From: Marinobacter sp. F4216
Lineage (GTDB): Bacteria; Pseudomonadota; Gammaproteobacteria; Pseudomonadales; Oleiphilaceae
Direction: 5' to 3'
NCBI RefSeq assembly: GCF_019931195.1
Contig: NZ_JAIOUO010000007.1
Coordinates: 206,707 to 270,706, forward strand
DNA: 64,000 nucleotides
The notes below the pieces were generated by a model. That model was given only the letters and a program-made list of their open reading frames with translations. It had not been told where the DNA came from and searched no databases. Shown here in pieces: positions 60,242-64,000 of the stretch (positions are counted from its first letter, which is position 1; each line of letters begins with the position of its first letter). The position numbers and the translations under genes were made by a program.

Positions 60242-60330
60242 TGTGTTTTCGGCAGCAAAGATCTACAACTCCAGAACGTGTCGGCCATGGAACCGGCCTG
60301 CCATCCATTAGCCCGGATAAGGTAGATATC

Positions 60331-60864
60331 GTGAAATCAATACCAGTACTGACCCTGCCCGCCGTTCTTCTGCTCTCCGCCTGTACGGGGTTGCCGGAGG
60401 GAATCGATCCTGTTTCCGGCCTCGAAAAGGAACGGTACCTGGGAACCTGGTATGAAATCGCTCGCCTCGACCATTCCTTCGAAGAGGGTCTGAGCCGGGT
60501 GACAGCCGACTATCGCCTTAACGACGATGGCACGATCGAAGTCGTTAACCGGGGTTACGATTCGGAAGACGGGGAGTGGTCAAAGGTGGAAGGCAGGGCC
60601 CGATTCGCGGATGATGACCGCACCGGGCATCTGGAAGTGTCGTTTTTCGGTCCCTTTTACAGCTCCTATGTGATATTCGAGCTGGATACGGAGGCTTATC
60701 AGTTCGCCTATGTGTCTGGCTACAACCGGGACTATCTCTGGTTTCTGTCCAGAACACCTGAAGTCACTGAAAACGAGCTTGAGCGTTTCCGTAATCGGGC
60801 GAGGGAGGAAGGCTTTGATCTGGACGACCTGATCATCGTTGATCACAGCCCGCTGCCCCAGTAA
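60331..60864 (+). CDS. blc: Outer-membrane lipocalin (Blc-like lipoprotein)
   Basis: 177 residues from the GTG at 60331 (AAGG nine bases before); the longer in-frame start at 60172 overlaps the preceding gene and terminator. Lipobox LLSACTG puts the lipidated Cys near residue 16. The lipocalin hallmarks are YLGTWYEIARLDHSFE and the NRGY strand, with FSRTPEV-like LSRTPEVTEN at the end. It binds lipophilic ligands or lysophospholipids at the outer membrane. Convergent with the cupin gene. Confidence 0.9.
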   Translation: MKSIPVLTLPAVLLLSACTGLPEGIDPVSGLEKERYLGTWYEIARLDHSFEEGLSRVTADYRLNDDGTIEVVNRGYDSEDGEWSKVEGRARFADDDRTGHLEVSFFGPFYSSYVIFELDTEAYQFAYVSGYNRDYLWFLSRTPEVTENELERFRNRAREEGFDLDDLIIVDHSPLPQ

Positions 60865-60876
60865 CTCGAGCCGGTG

Positions 60877-61527
60877 CTAGACCGGAAGGTGGCCGGTTTT
60901 TACCCAGATAACCGTTTCCTTATCAACGAATGGGTGGTGCTGGCTCAGGTGGGGGCTGCGAATCCAGGTGCCAGCCGGATACCGGCCATGCTCGTCGCAG
61001 AACTCACCGTTCAGCACAAAAATTTCTTCGCCACCGAAATGGCGGTGGGGTTGGAACACTTCGTTGGCGGGCCATTTCACCAAGGCCACATGTTCGTGCT
61101 CGAACTCGTGCAAGGGCATCACCTGAAGTTCGCCAATGCCTGGTAACCATGAAGCCTTGTTTGTGTCGATCCGCACGGCTGAGGTGTCTCGGTGATCAAA
61201 CTGATGCAGTTTCACCAGTAGTGTGCAGCCTTCCTTGCTGAAAGGGGCGTGGCCGCTTCCGGGTGGATTCCTGATGTAGGTTCCGGCGGGATAGTCACCG
61301 TTTTCATCGGAAAATACACCCTCCAGGACCAGAATCTCTTCCCCTTGAGGGTGCTCGTGTCTCTGAAAACTAGCGCCTGGTTCATAGCGAACGATGCTGG
61401 TTGCGTGTCCGCGCTCGGCTTCTTCCCGGGCCAGCGGCTTTCTCACGACACCGCCCGCCGGACTTGAAACCCAATCCTGCTTGCTGGTATCGATCACGAT
61501 CCTTTCGGAGAAATCCATGTTGAGCAT
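60877..61527 (-). CDS. Tandem ChrR-type cupin protein
   Basis: 216 residues made of two related cupin halves. Both hold metal-ligand-type histidines: RHEHPQGEEILVLEGVFSDE with a following SGHAPF, and HRHFGGEEIFVLNGEFCDE with SQHHPF. This is the ChrR cupin (cupin_7) without the N-terminal zinc anti-sigma part, so it is not a classical anti-sigma factor. It lies 39 bases after the isochorismatase-like gene, in the same leftward transcript. Confidence 0.86.
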   Translation of the reverse strand: MLNMDFSERIVIDTSKQDWVSSPAGGVVRKPLAREEAERGHATSIVRYEPGASFQRHEHPQGEEILVLEGVFSDENGDYPAGTYIRNPPGSGHAPFSKEGCTLLVKLHQFDHRDTSAVRIDTNKASWLPGIGELQVMPLHEFEHEHVALVKWPANEVFQPHRHFGGEEIFVLNGEFCDEHGRYPAGTWIRSPHLSQHHPFVDKETVIWVKTGHLPV

Positions 61528-61566
61528 AATGAGCCTTTGATTCTACTGCGGTAGTTTCTGTTGCCC

Positions 61567-62097
61567 TTATTTGATCAGTTTTTGGATGTCCCTGAAACGG
61601 GGGTGTCGGCAATTCCGCATCCATTCAAAGGCGGCCATCTCTACCGTTACAATCCGCGCGCCGCTTTGATGCAGGCGATCAAGCGCAACGTCACGATCAA
61701 ATTCGTTCCTGGAACCGGTGGCATCGGCAACCACCCAGACCTTGAATCCGGCATCCAGCAGGCTGAGCGCTGTTTGCAGCATGCAAACGTGGGTTTCGCA
61801 GCCGCCGATAACCACGTGTTGGCGGCCCTCGGGCAGGTATTCGACCAGCCCATCCGGGCAGGCGTCAAAGTGGTCCTTGTTCACGACCTGCTGGCAAAGT
61901 TCCCGTATGGGTTCCACATTGGGGCCCAGTTTTTCCGGCATCTGTTCGGTACAGATTGTTGGCACGTCAAGCAGGCCTGCAATGGTCGCGAGCGTGAGGC
62001 AGCGGTCAATGACGCCATCGCCCTGACTGATGGCAGGCATCAGTTTTTCCTGAAGATCAATGAGCACGAGCGTGGATTGATCGGCTTTCATCAGCAT
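61567..62097 (-). CDS. Isochorismatase-family cysteine hydrolase
   Basis: 176 residues. The catalytic triad can be placed: Asp in LVLIDLQEKL (about residue 14), Lys in the NKDHFDAC segment, and Cys in VIGGCETHVCMLQTAL (about residue 100), with the cis-peptide GGCETHV. It resembles YcaC/nicotinamidase-type hydrolases of unknown substrate. The start overlaps the divergent DUF2905 gene start by two bases. Confidence 0.88.
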   Translation of the reverse strand: MLMKADQSTLVLIDLQEKLMPAISQGDGVIDRCLTLATIAGLLDVPTICTEQMPEKLGPNVEPIRELCQQVVNKDHFDACPDGLVEYLPEGRQHVVIGGCETHVCMLQTALSLLDAGFKVWVVADATGSRNEFDRDVALDRLHQSGARIVTVEMAAFEWMRNCRHPRFRDIQKLIK

Positions 62098-62425
62098 GGG
62101 TATGCTCCTGAAAATTGGTCACTGCAGGCGTCGAAGGTGTCTCTTGGCCTGCTGGTTTATTGTTGCTGGCATACTACTGATCCTGGCAGGAGCCGTCCTT
62201 CATTTTGTACCTTCTTTGCTGGGTTGGTTCGGAAAGCTCCCCGGTGACATCAATGTACGTTCGGAAAACGAGCGTGTATTTGTCCCCATTACTTCGATGG
62301 TCGTATTCAGTCTTTTGTTCACCGTTTTCGCAATTTGTTTAATCGGTGAGCAGAATCCGGGCCAGTTGAAAAAGTTTTTATGGAATTTGCGAAAGGGAGT
62401 TGCCAAACCGTCGCAAAAACATTAA
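62096..62425 (+). CDS. DUF2905 small membrane protein
   Basis: 109 residues; two membrane helices (about 17-38 and 65-88) separated by the signature GKLPGDINVRSENERVFVPIT typical of DUF2905. The N-terminal 15 residues (basic RRRR) may not be translated if a downstream start is used. Function unknown. A CAAAT-g-AGCGGT / ACCGCT-g-ATTTG inverted repeat at 62438-62464 follows it. Confidence 0.85.
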   Translation: MGMLLKIGHCRRRRCLLACWFIVAGILLILAGAVLHFVPSLLGWFGKLPGDINVRSENERVFVPITSMVVFSLLFTVFAICLIGEQNPGQLKKFLWNLRKGVAKPSQKH

Positions 62426-62437
62426 AGTTTGCGCCCT

Positions 62438-62464
62438 CAAATGAGCGGTGACACCGCTGATTTG
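62438..62464. repeat. Interrupted inverted repeat before tRNA-Ser
   Basis: CAAAT-g-AGCGGT-gac-ACCGCT-g-ATTTG; 11 paired bases with a G-G mismatch. It may end the DUF2905 transcript, though no T run follows. Confidence 0.5.
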
Positions 62465-62476
62465 AAACAGTTTATT

Positions 62477-62567
62477 GGAGAGGTGGCCGAGTGGCTGAAG
62501 GCGCACGCCTGGAAAGTGTGTATACGTTAATAGCGTATCGAGGGTTCGAATCCCTCCCTCTCCGCCA
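62477..62567 (+). tRNA. tRNA-Ser (anticodon GGA)
   Basis: 91-base class II tRNA: acceptor GGAGAGG / CCTCTCC, anticodon loop CTGGAAA with GGA, a long variable arm (GTGTATACGTTAATAGCGTATC region, cut to ATACG...CGTAT), T loop GTTCGAA, encoded CCA. Confidence 0.95.
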
Positions 62568-62571
62568 ATTT

Positions 62572-62611
62572 AAAGCCCTGATTTTCTAATTGAAAGTCAG
62601 GGCTTTTTTCG
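62572..62611 (+). terminator. Intrinsic terminator of tRNA-Ser
   Basis: AAAGCCCTGA ... TCAGGGCTTT, 10-base stem with an inner TTC/GAA extension, followed by six Ts. Confidence 0.9.
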
Positions 62612-63008
62612 TTTTGGGGCAAAATTGGGGGCAGGTCACTTGTCCCATCAAGAGATGAGTCTTTGCCTGAACCGCGCCACTAATTTATCTCCGTAAATCG
62701 GGTCGGTGGTGTCTCTAATTGACGAAAAATCGAATTAGAGCGGTTAGTGGCAAAAAGGTTTGCCGGGCAGTTCGGGTGGACTGTTATGTGGCGGGAGATG
62801 CCCCGGGACTTGATTCCCGGGGACAGAAAGGCTCAGGGAAAGTAGGGCCTACTCCCAAGTGTCGCTGTGAATCACCGCATGAACGCTATGACAATCTCCG
62901 TCCACGTTATGTTGGCATGACAAATATCCCTCTTGTAAATATAGGGCTAGAGCGTATTTGGGACACTAATCCAAGCGCACGCCACTGAGGCAAAGCTGGG
63001 AATCTTGT
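62612..63008. other. Gene-free region downstream of tRNA-Ser with inverted repeats
   Basis: About 400 bases without a credible gene; the open frame at 62719-62988 is rejected. It holds nested inverted repeats at 62676-62751 and a perfect 8-base GC-rich hairpin at 62801-62822 (CCCCGGGA-cttgat-TCCCGGGG). The position next to a tRNA-Ser gene is typical for integration sites of mobile elements. Confidence 0.55.
62676..62751. repeat. Nested inverted repeats near tRNA-Ser
   Basis: Outer arms GCCACTAA (62676-62683) and TTAGTGGC (62744-62751); inner arms CTCTAATT (62713-62720) and AATTAGAG (62733-62740). All eight bases pair in each arm. Confidence 0.65.
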
Positions 63009-63395
63009 TCACTCCTCTACTTGACTAAACAGCTCGTGTGCTTTGTAAAACGCATGTGAGTCAACGACTGATGCATTTAGAGTAAATCCTGCCTCAAGCA
63101 ATTCCTCGTAGAGGGAATAAGCCAGCATAGTCATGGCTTCCTTGAGGTCTGGATACTGAATGGCAGGTATGGTTTGCAATGTGATGTAAAGAAGCGCACA
63201 AACATCCGAGGGTGATTCGCCAAATGTTTTTCCGTTGAAGTAATCTGGATCACACTTCCAACCCATGAGAACCAACTTGTTTGCGAAAACGATAGTTGGC
63301 GAGTCTAGTAACGAATCTATGCGTGATACCTCCAACAAATCTCGCATAGCCAATCCAAGGTCTTTCTTTTTCTGTATGTCGGAGAAAAAACCCAT
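63009..63395 (-). CDS. Soluble protein of unknown function
   Basis: 128 residues from the ATG at 63395, with AAAGGG seven bases before it. It opens MGFFSDIQKKKDLGLAM and is mostly helical, with two cysteines and a repeated pattern of I/L/Y. No signal peptide or membrane helix. Family not recognised. It is AT-richer than the core genes and lies in the accessory stretch after tRNA-Ser, so recent acquisition is plausible. Confidence 0.62.
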   Translation of the reverse strand: MGFFSDIQKKKDLGLAMRDLLEVSRIDSLLDSPTIVFANKLVLMGWKCDPDYFNGKTFGESPSDVCALLYITLQTIPAIQYPDLKEAMTMLAYSLYEELLEAGFTLNASVVDSHAFYKAHELFSQVEE

Positions 63396-63633
63396 ATGCA
63401 ATCCCTTTCTAGGCTTGAGGCAAGGTAACTGCGCCTTAATCTTAGTCTACTTGATAAATGGGCGCGTCCACTTATTCCTTAAGAGTGCGACTTCCCCCGC
63501 CGGGAATGACACCTCTCTGTATCAAACGGAGGCCTTTAAAAGGCATTGATCGCCCGTCCCGAATGTCCGCAGCGGGCTAAGGAGCGGATTGCGGGCTCCG
63601 AACGAGTAGCTGTGTATTTGCTTGGGTGGGGGC
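63396..63633. other. Short intergenic stretch
   Basis: No gene, terminator or repeat of note was found here. Confidence 0.4.
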
Positions 63634-63921
63634 TCACCCTTGGGTTCGCCTCGATCTAAACTTCGTAACCTGGGCCATCGTCGGCCTGTCGCCGCGTTTA
63701 TGGTTGCTTGCCAGCTTTAGAGTTCCTAACCAATGACGGTCGCGCCCGAGAGCGCATATCATGATCTTCATAGCCCGGATGTAGTCGCTCACGGTTGTTT
63801 GGGCATAATCTTGCTGTCAGAACCAGACATGCTTAATGAACTCCATGTGTTTGAGCTTAATCTGTTCGCTGCGCCGGAGTTCGGGGAAGCGGTGCTCAAT
63901 TGCGTCTGTTATTGTAACCAT
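63634..63921 (-). pseudogene. Small gene interrupted by an in-frame TGA
   Basis: Reading leftward from the ATG at 63921, 34 codons (opening MVTITDAIEHRFPELRRSEQ) run to a TGA at 63819-63817. The same frame then continues for 60 protein-like codons (DYAQTTVSDYIRAMKIM, GRDRHWLGTLKLASNHKRGD) to a TGA at 63636. The two parts read as one protein of about 95 residues with a helix-turn-helix-like middle. A single nonsense change fits best. Family not recognised; it lies next to a probable insertion sequence. Confidence 0.55.
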
Positions 63922-63950
63922 CTCCTAAAATCGGTGCATGCGTAATTAGA

Positions 63951-63983
63951 GTTCTCCGGCCTACAATGAGGCAAACGGAGAAC
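63951..63983. repeat. Inverted repeat before the terminal ATG
   Basis: GTTCTCCG (63951-63958) and CGGAGAAC (63976-63983) are perfect 8-base arms. They lie directly in front of the start codon at 63987 and could be part of an insertion-sequence end or an operator. Confidence 0.5.
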
Positions 63984-63986
63984 AGC

Positions 63987-64000
63987 ATGAAGAAATCACG
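63987..64000 (+). mobile_element. Possible start of an IS3-type transposase OrfA, cut by the window edge
   Basis: ATG at 63987 gives M-K-K-S-R after GGAGAAC. IS3-family OrfA proteins often open this way, and the neighbourhood (broken gene, tRNA-Ser, repeats) fits. Only five codons are visible, so this is weak. Confidence 0.3.

Noticed and set aside
62719..62988. 89-codon plus-strand open frame
   Set aside because: No ribosome site, no credible composition, and it overlaps the inverted-repeat region.
63733..63945. 70-codon plus-strand open frame
   Set aside because: The opposite strand holds a better, protein-like frame (with one stop); this one is its mirror.

Overview
The window looks like a chromosomal segment of a marine gammaproteobacterium close to Marinobacter. 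This rests on gene content and order (gltA divergent from sdhCDAB-sucAB-lpdA-sucCD; fadBA next to topA; scpAB-rluB followed by smc-zipA-ligA), codon use and protein resemblance. No database search was possible. Genes are dense, mostly housekeeping, with sigma-70 promoters visible in front of both tRNA-Glu and tRNA-Gly, topA, gltA and sdh.

Layout. 1-2.5 kb: a membrane GGDEF-EAL protein cut by the window edge, a 50-residue membrane protein behind an FNR/ANR-type palindrome, and tRNA-Glu. 2.5-11.2 kb: small metabolic and regulatory genes (CbiX-like, YfcH-like, DUF924, TetR, L,D-transpeptidase-like, tRNA-Gly, MOSC, the ABC-F ATPase Uup, a Cys-rich unknown, a universal stress protein). 11.2-18.8 kb: a secreted helical protein, fadBA with a PsrA-like operator, topA. 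18.8-23.5 kb: a four-gene redox operon read leftward (NirB-like flavoprotein fused to a bis-heme membrane domain, 11-heme cytochrome c, haem lipoprotein of DUF3365 type, globin). A sigma-54 promoter precedes it, with a leader RNA carrying a hexaloop hairpin and an intrinsic terminator just before the first start codon. 23.5-38 kb: 3-hydroxyisobutyrate dehydrogenase-like enzyme and the TCA-cycle block. 38-50 kb: trpS, scpA, scpB, rluB, a broken GGDEF gene, a GntR regulator, smc, zipA, ligA. 50-62.4 kb: a large Calx-beta lipoprotein, mnmC, a periplasmic cyclophilin, a cheV remnant followed by cheR, an MFS transporter, flavin reductase, LysR, lipocalin, cupin, isochorismatase-like and DUF2905 genes. 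62.4-64 kb: tRNA-Ser followed by a gene-poor, repeat-rich accessory stretch with a broken gene and what looks like the first codons of a transposase at the edge.

Working together: fadBA yields acetyl-CoA that gltA, sdh and suc genes oxidise. Smc, ScpA and ScpB, all encoded within 8 kb, form the condensin complex. The most unusual unit is the 18.9-23.4 kb redox operon. Its parts predict electron flow from NAD(P)H through FAD, [2Fe-2S] and two membrane b haems to a periplasmic multihaem cytochrome. Its control region resembles nitrogen/nitrate-controlled nas leaders (sigma-54 plus antitermination), although no nitrate or nitrite reductase is encoded beside it.
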